A stretch of DNA of 13,825 nt from UMGS172 sp045647525 (lineage in GTDB: Bacteria; Bacillota; Clostridia; Oscillospirales; Acutalibacteraceae), in the NCBI GenBank assembly GCA_045647525.1, contig JAZRMK010000055.1, positions 1 through 13,825 of the forward strand. Reading direction: 5' to 3'. Below, one piece after another: positions 6,421 to 13,215 of this stretch (within the stretch, counting starts at the first letter, position 1; each line of letters opens with the position of its first letter). The notes beneath the pieces were generated by a model that was given only the letters and a program-made list of their open reading frames with translations, did not search any database and was not told where the DNA came from. The position numbers and the translations under genes were made by a program.

Positions 6421-7221
6421 TTATGCACCAAATCTTTTTCTGATTTCTTCTGGCATCTTAACCTTTTCAAAAGTACCCATGTTTTCTACAAGGTTTTCAA
6501 GAATGGTGTTGATGTATTTTTTGTTAAGAGTTTTTCTTTTTTCCAAATCAAAGAGCATTTTAAACCAAGCAGCATACTTATCAAGGCTTTCCACCTTATC
6601 GCCTTTTTCCATTTGAGCAGGTCTTTCTAAACCTTTTTCATTTAAAATTTCTGTTGCATAATTTAAAATTTCTAAATCTGCCTGTGTGTAAAGACCCTCT
6701 GCTTTTTGCTTGAATACACCCTTAACCTCGACTTTACGACCTGATTCTACAACTTCGTTAAGTGGGCAAGGAACAAATTCATCTTCAAACACCATAATTG
6801 TCGAAAAATCAATATAAACAGTTGTTTTGAAAACCCCAGATTCCTGCTTCTTAATGCTTACTCCTTGATTGAAAAGCATCAAATCTTTTGCATCATAGAT
6901 ATGAGGATGCTCTTTATACATATTTTCTTTCTTATATACAGAGTATTTTGTAACAGCAATCCAATTATTTGCTGTATCAACAAAAATTCTGTTGTAATAA
7001 ACCTTGTCGATATGAAATTTCTGTAATTTCTTTTCGTTTTCGTTGTATCGCTCTACCAAAGCAAGGTACTGCTCATATGTGTGGTCATAACTACTAAATT
7101 CTTTACCTGCCAATTTGGCACAATCAGAACACAATACCTTTTCATCTTTGGTGGATGTAGAACCGAACATACCACATTCCTTACCGCACTTAACACAAAC
7201 TTTTTTACCGAATAAACCCAT
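6421..7221 (-). CDS. DUF4428-type zinc-ribbon protein
   Basis: The first 40 residues contain C9-x2-C12 and C31-x2-C34 plus C16, with the spacing and context (VCVKCGKECGMFG, VLCSDCAK) of the DUF4428 zinc-binding domain. The remaining 225 residues are soluble: a beta-rich middle (about 70-165, with NNWIAVTKY and TTVYIDFSTIMVFEDE) and a helical, basic end (about 175-266). No membrane segment is visible, so the protein should be cytoplasmic. DUF4428 proteins have no defined function. GGAGG (7229-7233) gives a clear start. Its place between a membrane sigma factor and membrane proteins hints at an adaptor role, which is inference. Confidence 0.8.
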   Translation of the reverse strand: MGLFGKKVCVKCGKECGMFGSTSTKDEKVLCSDCAKLAGKEFSSYDHTYEQYLALVERYNENEKKLQKFHIDKVYYNRIFVDTANNWIAVTKYSVYKKENMYKEHPHIYDAKDLMLFNQGVSIKKQESGVFKTTVYIDFSTIMVFEDEFVPCPLNEVVESGRKVEVKGVFKQKAEGLYTQADLEILNYATEILNEKGLERPAQMEKGDKVESLDKYAAWFKMLFDLEKRKTLNKKYINTILENLVENMGTFEKVKMPEEIRKRFGA

Positions 7222-7250
7222 TATTTTTCCTCCAATTTAAATTTTTTATT

Positions 7251-7376
7251 TTAATTATTTTTTTGAGCCAATAGATTTTTTATGGTTTCCCACATTTGTT
7301 TTGCCTTTTTGAATGAGAGAGTGTTTTTTTCAGAATCCCATAAAAAAACATAGTATAAATTGTTGTGTTCTCTCAT
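7251..7376 (-). CDS. Small protein of 41 residues
   Basis: A short open frame on the minus strand from ATG (7374-7376) to TAA (7251-7253) encodes MREHNNLYYVFLWDSEKN and a basic, lysine-rich end (FKKAKQMWETIKNLLAQKNN). It has a strong ribosome binding site, AAGGAGG with GGAGG at 7386-7390 and a 9-base spacer, as good as that of any neighbour. It sits 68 bases after the sigma factor and 29 bases before the zinc-ribbon gene, in the same direction. It could be a partner peptide or an anti-sigma-like regulator; there is no homology evidence. No signal peptide or clear membrane helix is seen. Confidence 0.6.
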   Translation of the reverse strand: MREHNNLYYVFLWDSEKNTLSFKKAKQMWETIKNLLAQKNN

Positions 7377-7444
7377 ATCTTTCTTCCTCCTTACACTTAT
7401 AGGAGAAACGAGAAAGGCAATCGGTTTTATTTTTTTGAAAAAAT

Positions 7445-8680
7445 TTATTTCTTTTTTAAAACCGCTTCAAACGGACCTGTATCGAAATAGAATTGGTCTT
7501 CTTCTGGTTGATATCGCAATGTGAATTCTTTATGGCCAGGATAATCCTCAGACCATTCCGCAATTTCCTCATCCAGTGTCACATCATAGAATGTAGAACC
7601 CGTATGCAACATTTCCGCAGGTCTCCCTGTTCCTGTAAAATGTCGTGAATAATTTGTCCCATCAACAGCATTTACAACCAATCTACCCTCAATACTATCC
7701 TCATCCATTTGAGAGATAACTAATGTAAATTTGTTTTCATCTGATAGGTTTAGTCCAATATTGATTCCGCCTTGACCTTCCCATACCTGTACCAGTTGAC
7801 CTGCTGATATTTGACCGCCCTCGTTTGTAGTTGCATCAGGTTTGTTGACGATGTTCACAACCGCAACCGTGCCACCAATAGCAACCGCCGTTGCTACAAG
7901 TCCTGCGACTATCTTTTGCCATAAAGACCAGACGATTTTTGTTCCGCCTTTTATCAACGATGACACAGACAAGGTCGTTCCTGTTGCTGTGGCAACACCC
8001 GTTGCCACAGTCTGCACCGTAGCAGCAGGCATAGCCTTTGCACCAAAATCCGATTTGAACAACCACAACAAAAGCGGAAGAACACCGGCACAGCGAAGCT
8101 TGACATTGTGTTTCTTCTCGTAAGATTCAACAGATGCTTTGATTGCTTTTCTCGCATAGTTCAGTCGGCTCTTGACCGTTCCCTCTGTAACACCTTGAAT
8201 CTCGGCGATTTCTTTGATAGAAAGTTCATCAAAGTAATACAGAATAACGGCAGTTCGCTGTTCTGCGGGAAGGCTATCAACCATATCAAGAATCGTCTTC
8301 TTAAAATCGTCTTTATTGAGGTTTTCCTCAGGGATAAACTCGGTTTTATCTTCTTCAAGGGTATCAAAGATGGTAGTTCCATCTTCATTCTCATCTACTG
8401 TGATTTCTCGATTTTGTTTTTTCAGATATTGAAGACAATGTCTGTATGTAATTTGCCTTGACCAAGCAGGATAAGCGACAGGGTCGTTCAATGTGTCTAT
8501 GTTTTGAAAAACAGTAACAAAGGTATCCTGTGTAACATCCGCTGCTAAGGTTTCGTCTTTAACCGTTTTTAAGGCAAAATAATAAACATCGTTATAAGTT
8601 TCAGCAAAGAGATCATTTAATGCCTGATTATCTCCCATTTGTGCTTTCGCCACAAGGGAAGATAGATTTTCTTTTTGCAT
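7445..8680 (-). CDS. ECF-like sigma factor fused to a membrane helix and an exterior domain
   Basis: Residues 1-190 are an extracytoplasmic-function-type sigma factor: region 2 at about 22-90 (FAETYNDVYYFALKTV, ADVTQDTFVTVFQNI, PVAYPAWSRQITYRHCLQYLKK) and region 4 at about 127-182 (DSLPAEQRTAVILYYFDELSIKEIAE, then GVTEGTVKSRLNYARKAIK). Unlike the usual 160-200-residue ECF factor, this one has 411 residues. After a short hydrophobic patch (199-208) and an Ala/Thr-rich linker comes one membrane helix (about 256-277), then about 130 residues of beta-rich sequence that should lie outside the membrane. The sigma part would be tethered at the membrane and controlled by its own exterior domain, by proteolysis or by operon partners. 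No separate anti-sigma gene is seen. GAGG (8687-8690) and a good promoter upstream support the start. Confidence 0.88.
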   Translation of the reverse strand: MQKENLSSLVAKAQMGDNQALNDLFAETYNDVYYFALKTVKDETLAADVTQDTFVTVFQNIDTLNDPVAYPAWSRQITYRHCLQYLKKQNREITVDENEDGTTIFDTLEEDKTEFIPEENLNKDDFKKTILDMVDSLPAEQRTAVILYYFDELSIKEIAEIQGVTEGTVKSRLNYARKAIKASVESYEKKHNVKLRCAGVLPLLLWLFKSDFGAKAMPAATVQTVATGVATATGTTLSVSSLIKGGTKIVWSLWQKIVAGLVATAVAIGGTVAVVNIVNKPDATTNEGGQISAGQLVQVWEGQGGINIGLNLSDENKFTLVISQMDEDSIEGRLVVNAVDGTNYSRHFTGTGRPAEMLHTGSTFYDVTLDEEIAEWSEDYPGHKEFTLRYQPEEDQFYFDTGPFEAVLKKK

Positions 8681-8744
8681 ATTTTACCTCACAGTCCGGT
8701 TTGTCAAGTTATAAACCCAAAATAGATAAACTTTACTTTAATTT

Positions 8745-8773
8745 ATTTTACTACTATGTTTGTTAATAGTCAA
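8745..8773 (-). promoter_or_regulatory. Promoter of the sigma-factor operon
   Basis: On the minus strand, TTGACT (8773-8768), a 17-bp spacer and TAAAAT (8750-8745). It lies just after the lysS terminator and 64 bases before the sigma start codon. It looks like a housekeeping promoter and not an ECF-type one, so basal expression does not need the encoded sigma factor. Confidence 0.75.
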
Positions 8774-8781
8774 GAAATAGC

Positions 8782-8816
8782 AAAAACGGACTATGGGATT
8801 TCCATAGTCCGTTTTT
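8782..8816 (-). terminator. Terminator of lysS
   Basis: A 15-bp perfect stem (AAAAACGGACTATGG / CCATAGTCCGTTTTT) with loop GATTT, starting two bases after the lysS stop codon. It separates greA-lysS from the sigma-factor operon and is nearly identical to the hairpin at 4358-4389. Confidence 0.9.
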
Positions 8817-8845
8817 TATTATTCATTGATTTGTTTCATCGTGGG
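8782..8845. repeat. Direct repeat copy 2: native lysS 3' end and terminator
   Basis: Partner of the copy at 4357-4418. The match covers the hairpin and the coding sequence for the last eight residues and stop of lysS, then fades upstream. The two copies bracket the six-gene sigma operon. Confidence 0.85.
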
Positions 8846-10315
8846 GAACAATAAAACGTCGCGGATGGCGGGGGAGTTGGTAAGCAACATTACCAGACGG
8901 TCGATACCGTAGCCGATACCGCCTGTCGGGGGCATACCGTGTTCCAATGCGTTGAGGAAGTCCTCGTCGGTATGGTTGGCTTCTTCGTCGCCTGCGGCAA
9001 ACATTTTTTCTTGCTCCTCGAAACGAAGTCTTTGGTCAATGGGGTCGTTAAGCTCGGAGTAAGCGTTGCACATCTCCCAACCGTTGCAGAACAACTCAAA
9101 ACGTTCAACATAATCGGGATTTTCGGGCTTGCGCTTTGTCAAGGGAGAAATCTCAACCGGATGGTCCATAACAAAGGTCGGCTGGATAAGATTGTGTTCA
9201 ACAAACTCTTCAAAGAAGAGATTCAAAATATCGCCCTTCTTATGACGGTCTTCGTAATGAACATCGTGCTTATCGGCAAGTGCCTTTGCCTCCTCATCGG
9301 TCTTGACTTCCGAGAAATCAACACCTGCATACTTCTTTACAGCGTCGATCATAGTCAATCTCTCAAAAGGCTTTGAAAAGTCGATCATATGCTCGCCATA
9401 GGGGATAACCTCACTCTTGCAAACCTCGTTGGCAAGATATCTGAAAAGGTTTTCGGTAAGATCCATCATACCGTGGTAATCGGTGTATGCCTGATAGAGT
9501 TCCATCAACGTGAACTCGGGATTGTGGCGGGTATCAATACCTTCGTTACGGAATACACGGCCGATTTCATAGACTCTTTCCAAACCGCCGACGATAAGGC
9601 GTTTCAAATAAAGTTCCAAAGAAATGCGGAGCTTAACATCTTCATCCAAAGCGTTGAAATGCGTCTCAAAAGGACGGGCAGCTGCGCCACCTGCGTTGGA
9701 AACGAGCATCGGAGTTTCAACCTCTAAGAAACCTCTTTCGTCAAGATAGTTTCTGATAGCACGAATGATGTGAGAACGTTTTACAAAAGTGTCCTTTACG
9801 TCCTGATTCATAATAAGGTCAACATATCTCTGGCGGTAACGCATATCGGTATTGGTAAGGCCGTGGAATTTTTCGGGCAATACCTGCAAGCTCTTGGAAA
9901 GAAGAGTTACGCTTGTTGCGTGAATACTGGTTTCGCCGGTCTTGGTCTTAAACACCTCACCGACTATACCTACGATATCACCGATATCCATCTTCTTAAA
10001 ATCAGCATAGGCGTCTTCACCGATATTATCTCTTGCAACGTATGACTGAATGGAACCCTTTAAATCCTGCACGTTGCAGAAGGACGCCTTACCCATAATG
10101 CGCTTTGACATCATACGGCCGGCAATACTTACAGTTTTGCCTTCCATCTCGTCGAAATTTTCCTTAATATCGACACTGTGGTTGGTTACATCATATTTCG
10201 TGATTTTAAAGGGATCCTTGTCAGCAGCTTGAAGGTTGCTGAGCTTTTCGCGTCTTACCTTTAAAATCTCATTTAAGTCCTGCTCTTTTACGGGAGCATT
10301 ATTATTCTTTTCCAT
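8819..10315 (-). CDS. lysS: Lysine-tRNA ligase (class II)
   Basis: The enzyme charges tRNA-Lys with lysine in the cytoplasm. The 498-residue product has the anticodon-binding OB domain (VSIAGRMMSKRIMGKASFCNVQD), class II motif 1 (RGFLEVETPML), motif 2 (RVFRNEGIDTRHNPEFTLMEL) and motif 3 (GGIGYGIDRLVMLLT), all expected for LysRS-II. The frame is open to 10357, but the ATG at 10313-10315 is preferred: it has GAGG (10323-10326) at 7 bases and leaves a 16-base gap after greA, whereas the longer form would overlap greA by 26 bases. Length fits the family. It is the second gene of greA-lysS, and its 3' end is the sequence duplicated at 4357-4418. Confidence 0.96.
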   Translation of the reverse strand: MEKNNNAPVKEQDLNEILKVRREKLSNLQAADKDPFKITKYDVTNHSVDIKENFDEMEGKTVSIAGRMMSKRIMGKASFCNVQDLKGSIQSYVARDNIGEDAYADFKKMDIGDIVGIVGEVFKTKTGETSIHATSVTLLSKSLQVLPEKFHGLTNTDMRYRQRYVDLIMNQDVKDTFVKRSHIIRAIRNYLDERGFLEVETPMLVSNAGGAAARPFETHFNALDEDVKLRISLELYLKRLIVGGLERVYEIGRVFRNEGIDTRHNPEFTLMELYQAYTDYHGMMDLTENLFRYLANEVCKSEVIPYGEHMIDFSKPFERLTMIDAVKKYAGVDFSEVKTDEEAKALADKHDVHYEDRHKKGDILNLFFEEFVEHNLIQPTFVMDHPVEISPLTKRKPENPDYVERFELFCNGWEMCNAYSELNDPIDQRLRFEEQEKMFAAGDEEANHTDEDFLNALEHGMPPTGGIGYGIDRLVMLLTNSPAIRDVLLFPTMKQINE

Positions 10316-10331
10316 GCCAAAACCTCGCAGA

Positions 10332-10805
10332 TTATCTTGATACCGAGATGACTTCAAATTGAATGTGACCTGCTTCGGTGGTGACGGTAACTACATCGCC
10401 TTCAACGTGGCCGATAAGTGCAGCACCGACAGGAGATTCATCGGAAATCTTAAACTCGTTGGGGTCGGATTCTGCCGAACCTACGATAGTGTAAATAAGG
10501 TCCTCGTCAAATTCAAGGTCGTGAATTTTAACGGTGCAACCGATTGCGATTTTGCCATCCGCAGCATCCATTTCGTCGATAACCTTGGCGTTTTTGAGCA
10601 TTGTTTCAAGCTCTAAAATACGGGCTTCGATCTTAGCCTGTTCGTTCTTCGCCTCATCATATTCACTGTTCTCGGAAAGGTCACCGAAACCACGGGCAAT
10701 CTTGATTTTTTCCGCAATTTCATTTCGGGTGACTGTTTTTAAGTTCTCCAATTCGTTTTGAAGGGTGCTCAATCCTTCAAGAGTCAAAAGAACTGCCTTT
10801 GCCAT
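10332..10805 (-). CDS. greA: Transcription elongation factor GreA
   Basis: GreA rescues backtracked RNA polymerase by stimulating transcript cleavage. The 157-residue product shows the N-terminal coiled coil with the GreA signature (AEKIKIARGFGDLSENSEYDEAKNEQ) including the acidic tip residues, and the C-terminal FKBP-like domain (YTIVGSAESDP, ISDESPVGAALIGHVEGDVV). The frame is open to 10853, but the ATG at 10803-10805 (MAKAVLLT) has AAAGG (10815-10819) at 9 bases and gives the family length. It is the first gene of greA-lysS and has a perfect consensus promoter. Confidence 0.96.
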   Translation of the reverse strand: MAKAVLLTLEGLSTLQNELENLKTVTRNEIAEKIKIARGFGDLSENSEYDEAKNEQAKIEARILELETMLKNAKVIDEMDAADGKIAIGCTVKIHDLEFDEDLIYTIVGSAESDPNEFKISDESPVGAALIGHVEGDVVTVTTEAGHIQFEVISVSR

Positions 10806-10870
10806 AATTCTCAACCTTTCAAACGGTGGTGGCAATAAATATAAGCGCACCACGCCATAATAATGAATAC

Positions 10871-10899
10871 ATTATATAAGAAACACCTTTAAATGTCAA
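10871..10899 (-). promoter_or_regulatory. Consensus promoter of greA-lysS
   Basis: On the minus strand, TTGACA (10899-10894), a 17-bp spacer and TATAAT (10876-10871): both hexamers perfect. It faces away from the promoter of the 49-residue gene. Confidence 0.9.
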
Positions 10900-10954
10900 G
10901 AAATTTTTGTGCGAAGCGAATGGCAAGCCCACTTGACACTGATGTATTAAACAG

Positions 10955-10983
10955 TTGACATTTTGTTTTGTTTGGGGTAAAAT
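10955..10983 (+). promoter_or_regulatory. Promoter of the 49-residue membrane protein gene
   Basis: TTGACA (10955-10960), a 17-bp spacer and TAAAAT (10978-10983), 26 bases before the start codon. The spacer is rich in T and G. Confidence 0.85.
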
Positions 10984-11009
10984 ATAAAAAAAGAATGGAG
11001 GAATTCTAA

Positions 11010-11159
11010 ATGAAAGCTAAACATATTTTGTGGATTGTCGGCGCTATTGCTGCCGTTGCTGCTTTGGCTGCCGGTGTTGCAGTGTTCGTTAATCGTTTCC
11101 TTGCAGAAGAAGACGAAGAGAATTACGTTGAGTGCGAGGTTGAAGAGGACGACGAATAA
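11010..11159 (+). CDS. 49-residue membrane protein with acidic tail
   Basis: A short gene with a complete set of signals: strong promoter, GGAGG (10997-11001) at 8 bases, and a 16-bp terminator hairpin 16 bases after the stop. The product begins MKAKHILW, continues with one membrane helix rich in Ala, Val and Gly (about 6-29), then has a short basic N-R pair and an acidic end where 12 of the last 18 residues are D or E, with one cysteine (C42). The helix has lysines on the N-terminal side, so the acidic tail probably faces outside, or the segment is an uncleaved signal anchor. I do not recognise a family. It stands alone between two divergent housekeeping genes. Confidence 0.75.
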   Translation: MKAKHILWIVGAIAAVAALAAGVAVFVNRFLAEEDEENYVECEVEEDDE

Positions 11160-11175
11160 TATATCCTTTCAATTA

Positions 11176-11211
11176 AAAAACTCCTTCGAGGGATTCCTCG
11201 AAGGAGTTTTT
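11176..11211. terminator. Bidirectional terminator between the 49-residue gene and ppa
   Basis: A perfect 16-bp stem (AAAAACTCCTTCGAGG / CCTCGAAGGAGTTTTT) with loop GATT. A and T tracts on both sides suit termination of both converging transcripts. Confidence 0.93.
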
Positions 11212-11224
11212 GTTTATGTCACAC

Positions 11225-11758
11225 TTATTTTCCGAATGTGCAGTTATAGTTATCGATGGTGGTTTTAATAATTTCAACAGCAACATTGCGACCTTGAACC
11301 TCGTCGACTGCTGTTCTTTTGTTTTCAAGATTCTTATAAACCTCAAAAAAGTGTTTCATCTCATCGAAGATATGTTTCGGCAGATCGCTTATATCCTTAT
11401 ATCCGTTATAGGTCGGGTCACTGAACGGTATAGCGATAATCTTTTCGTCGCGGCGATCGTTGTCGATCATGTTGATTACGCCGATAGGGTATGCGCGAAC
11501 CAAGGTCATCGGCTCTAATCTCTCGGAGCAGAGTAACAAAACATCAAGCGGGTCATTATCGTCACCGTAGGTGCGGGGAATAAAACCGTAGTTGGCAGGA
11601 TAATGGGTTGATGTGTGCAAAATGCGGTCAAGGATTATATATCCGGACTCTTTATCCAGTTCATACTTTTTTTTGCTACCTTTTGGAATTTCTATAACAC
11701 AGATAAAATCCTCGGGGGTAATACGCTGAGGTGAAATGTCGTGCCAAATGTTTGCCAT
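11225..11758 (-). CDS. ppa: Inorganic pyrophosphatase (soluble, family I)
   Basis: The enzyme hydrolyses pyrophosphate to two phosphates, pulling biosynthetic reactions forward. The 177-residue product has the family I signature DNDPLDVL (residues 67-74) after HYPANYGFIPRTYGDD (52-67), and the expected HDISP and EIPKGSKKKYELD segments near the N terminus. The frame is open to 11929, but the ATG at 11756-11758 has AAAGGAG (11767-11773) at 8 bases and gives the family length, whereas the extra 57 residues show no family resemblance and would cover the promoter. It is a single gene between its own promoter and the shared terminator. Confidence 0.95.
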   Translation of the reverse strand: MANIWHDISPQRITPEDFICVIEIPKGSKKKYELDKESGYIILDRILHTSTHYPANYGFIPRTYGDDNDPLDVLLLCSERLEPMTLVRAYPIGVINMIDNDRRDEKIIAIPFSDPTYNGYKDISDLPKHIFDEMKHFFEVYKNLENKRTAVDEVQGRNVAVEIIKTTIDNYNCTFGK

Positions 11759-11782
11759 ACAAACCACTCCTTTGATATTTAA

Positions 11783-11811
11783 AATATAACACACATTTTT
11801 TGCTTCGTCAA
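11783..11811 (-). promoter_or_regulatory. Promoter of the pyrophosphatase gene
   Basis: On the minus strand, TTGACG (11811-11806), a 17-bp spacer and TATATT (11788-11783), 24 bases before the start codon. Confidence 0.85.
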
Positions 11812-11875
11812 TGGCGTGCATATCAAAACTATACGATTTTCTTAATAAATAGGAGGTTAAATTTCCAAATTTCTC

Positions 11876-11904
11876 TTGTAGCGGATAAGTTAATATGATA
11901 TACT
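11876..11904 (+). promoter_or_regulatory. Probable promoter of the rhamnose operon
   Basis: TTGTAG (11876-11881), a 17-bp spacer and TATACT (11899-11904). The -35 is poor, as expected for an activated or repressed promoter. Two short palindromes, TTGCAGCAA (11921-11929) and TTTTGAGCAAAA (11945-11956), lie between it and the ribosome binding site and could be operator half-sites. Confidence 0.5.
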
Positions 11905-11976
11905 GAATGTGTACGAAGATTTGCAGCAAGTTTTGTTTGTTGCATTTTGAGCAAAAAACCTATTAGGAGGAACACT

Positions 11977-13215
11977 ATGTCAAGATTTGATGAGGCTGTA
12001 AAATATTACAGCAACCTCGGCGTTGATGCCGAGAAAGCACTCGACATTATTAAAGACGTCCCCGTATCTATCCATTGCTGGCAGGGTGATGATGTTGTCG
12101 GTTTTGATAGCAAGGAGGCTCTTTCGGGCGGAATTCAGACTACCGGCAACTATCCCGGTAAGGCTACTACTCCCGAAGAATTGATGGCTGACCTTGATAA
12201 AGCATTGTCTTTGATGCCGGGCAAAAAGAAGCTCAACCTTCACGCATGTTATGCGATTATAGAGGATGGCGATTCGGCAGACCGTGACTCTATCGAGCCC
12301 AAACATTTTGCAAAGTGGCTTGAATTTGCTAAGGCACACGATATGGGTCTTGACTTCAACCCTACATATTTTTCACATCCCATGGTAAAGGACGGTTTGA
12401 CTCTTTCTTCGCCTGACGATGAAGTAAGAGCATTTTGGGTAAAACACGGTCAGGCATGTATCCGTATTGCTGAATACTTTGCAACCGAAACCGGCATTCC
12501 TTGTGTTGTAAATATCTGGATTCCTGACGGTTACAAGGATATCCCTGCTGACAGAATGGGACCCAGAGCAAGATTTAAGGATTCGCTCGATAAAATCCTC
12601 AGCATTCCTTATGACAAGAAAAAGGTTTATATTACCCTCGAATCTAAGGTTTTCGGTATCGGTGTTGAGTCTTACACAGTAGGCTCTGCTGAGTTTACTC
12701 TTTCTTATTCTACACAGAACGGCCTTACTCCTTTGATGGATAACGGCCACTATCATCCGACCGAGGTTGTTTCGGACAAGATTCCGGCACTCCTGCTCTT
12801 TAACGAGAAGGTAGCTCTTCACGTTACACGTCCTGTTCGTTGGGACTCTGACCACGTTGTTTTGTTCGACGATGAAACCAAAGAAATCGCAAAGGAAATT
12901 GTTCGTTGCGATGCACTTGACAGAGTATTTATCGCGACCGACTATTTTGATGCATCTATTAACCGTTTGTCTGCATGGGTCACCGGTGTTCGCAGTGTTC
13001 AGAAGGCATTGTTGTTTGCACTTTTGCAACCCAACGCAAAACTCAAAGCTTTGCAGGACGCAGGCAATATGACCGAGGTTATGGTTGTTAGTGAAGAACT
13101 CAAAACCGCACCGTTTGGTGATATCTGGGCAGAGTACTTGAAGCGTCAGGGTGTTGAAAACGACTATCTGACCGTTATCAAAGATTATGAAAAGAAAGTT
13201 TTGGTGAACAGATAA
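11977..13215 (+). CDS. rhaA: L-rhamnose isomerase
   Basis: RhaA converts L-rhamnose to L-rhamnulose, the first step of rhamnose use. The 412-residue product aligns by eye with RhaA throughout. With an offset of 12 from E. coli numbering, the known metal ligands are all present: E222 (ITLESKVFG), D255 and H258 (DNGHYHP), H282 (LHVTRP), D290 and D292 (RWDSDH) and D322 (IATDYFD). The N-terminal SIHCWQGDDVVGF is typical. The ATG at 11977 follows AGGAGG (11965-11970) at 6 bases; an in-frame TTG at 11947 lies upstream of that site and is not used. The stop overlaps the rhaD start by one base (TAATG), so the two are coupled. Confidence 0.97.
   Translation: MSRFDEAVKYYSNLGVDAEKALDIIKDVPVSIHCWQGDDVVGFDSKEALSGGIQTTGNYPGKATTPEELMADLDKALSLMPGKKKLNLHACYAIIEDGDSADRDSIEPKHFAKWLEFAKAHDMGLDFNPTYFSHPMVKDGLTLSSPDDEVRAFWVKHGQACIRIAEYFATETGIPCVVNIWIPDGYKDIPADRMGPRARFKDSLDKILSIPYDKKKVYITLESKVFGIGVESYTVGSAEFTLSYSTQNGLTPLMDNGHYHPTEVVSDKIPALLLFNEKVALHVTRPVRWDSDHVVLFDDETKEIAKEIVRCDALDRVFIATDYFDASINRLSAWVTGVRSVQKALLFALLQPNAKLKALQDAGNMTEVMVVSEELKTAPFGDIWAEYLKRQGVENDYLTVIKDYEKKVLVNR

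Noticed and set aside
8684..8711. TTGACA followed by TAAAAT directly before the sigma-factor start codon (minus strand)
   Set aside because: The spacer is only 15 bp and the -10 would touch the start codon and overlap the ribosome binding site. The pair at 8745-8773 is much better placed.
11851..11856. AGGAGG on the plus strand without a gene
   Set aside because: No start codon with an open frame follows at a usable distance, and it lies upstream of the rhaA promoter.
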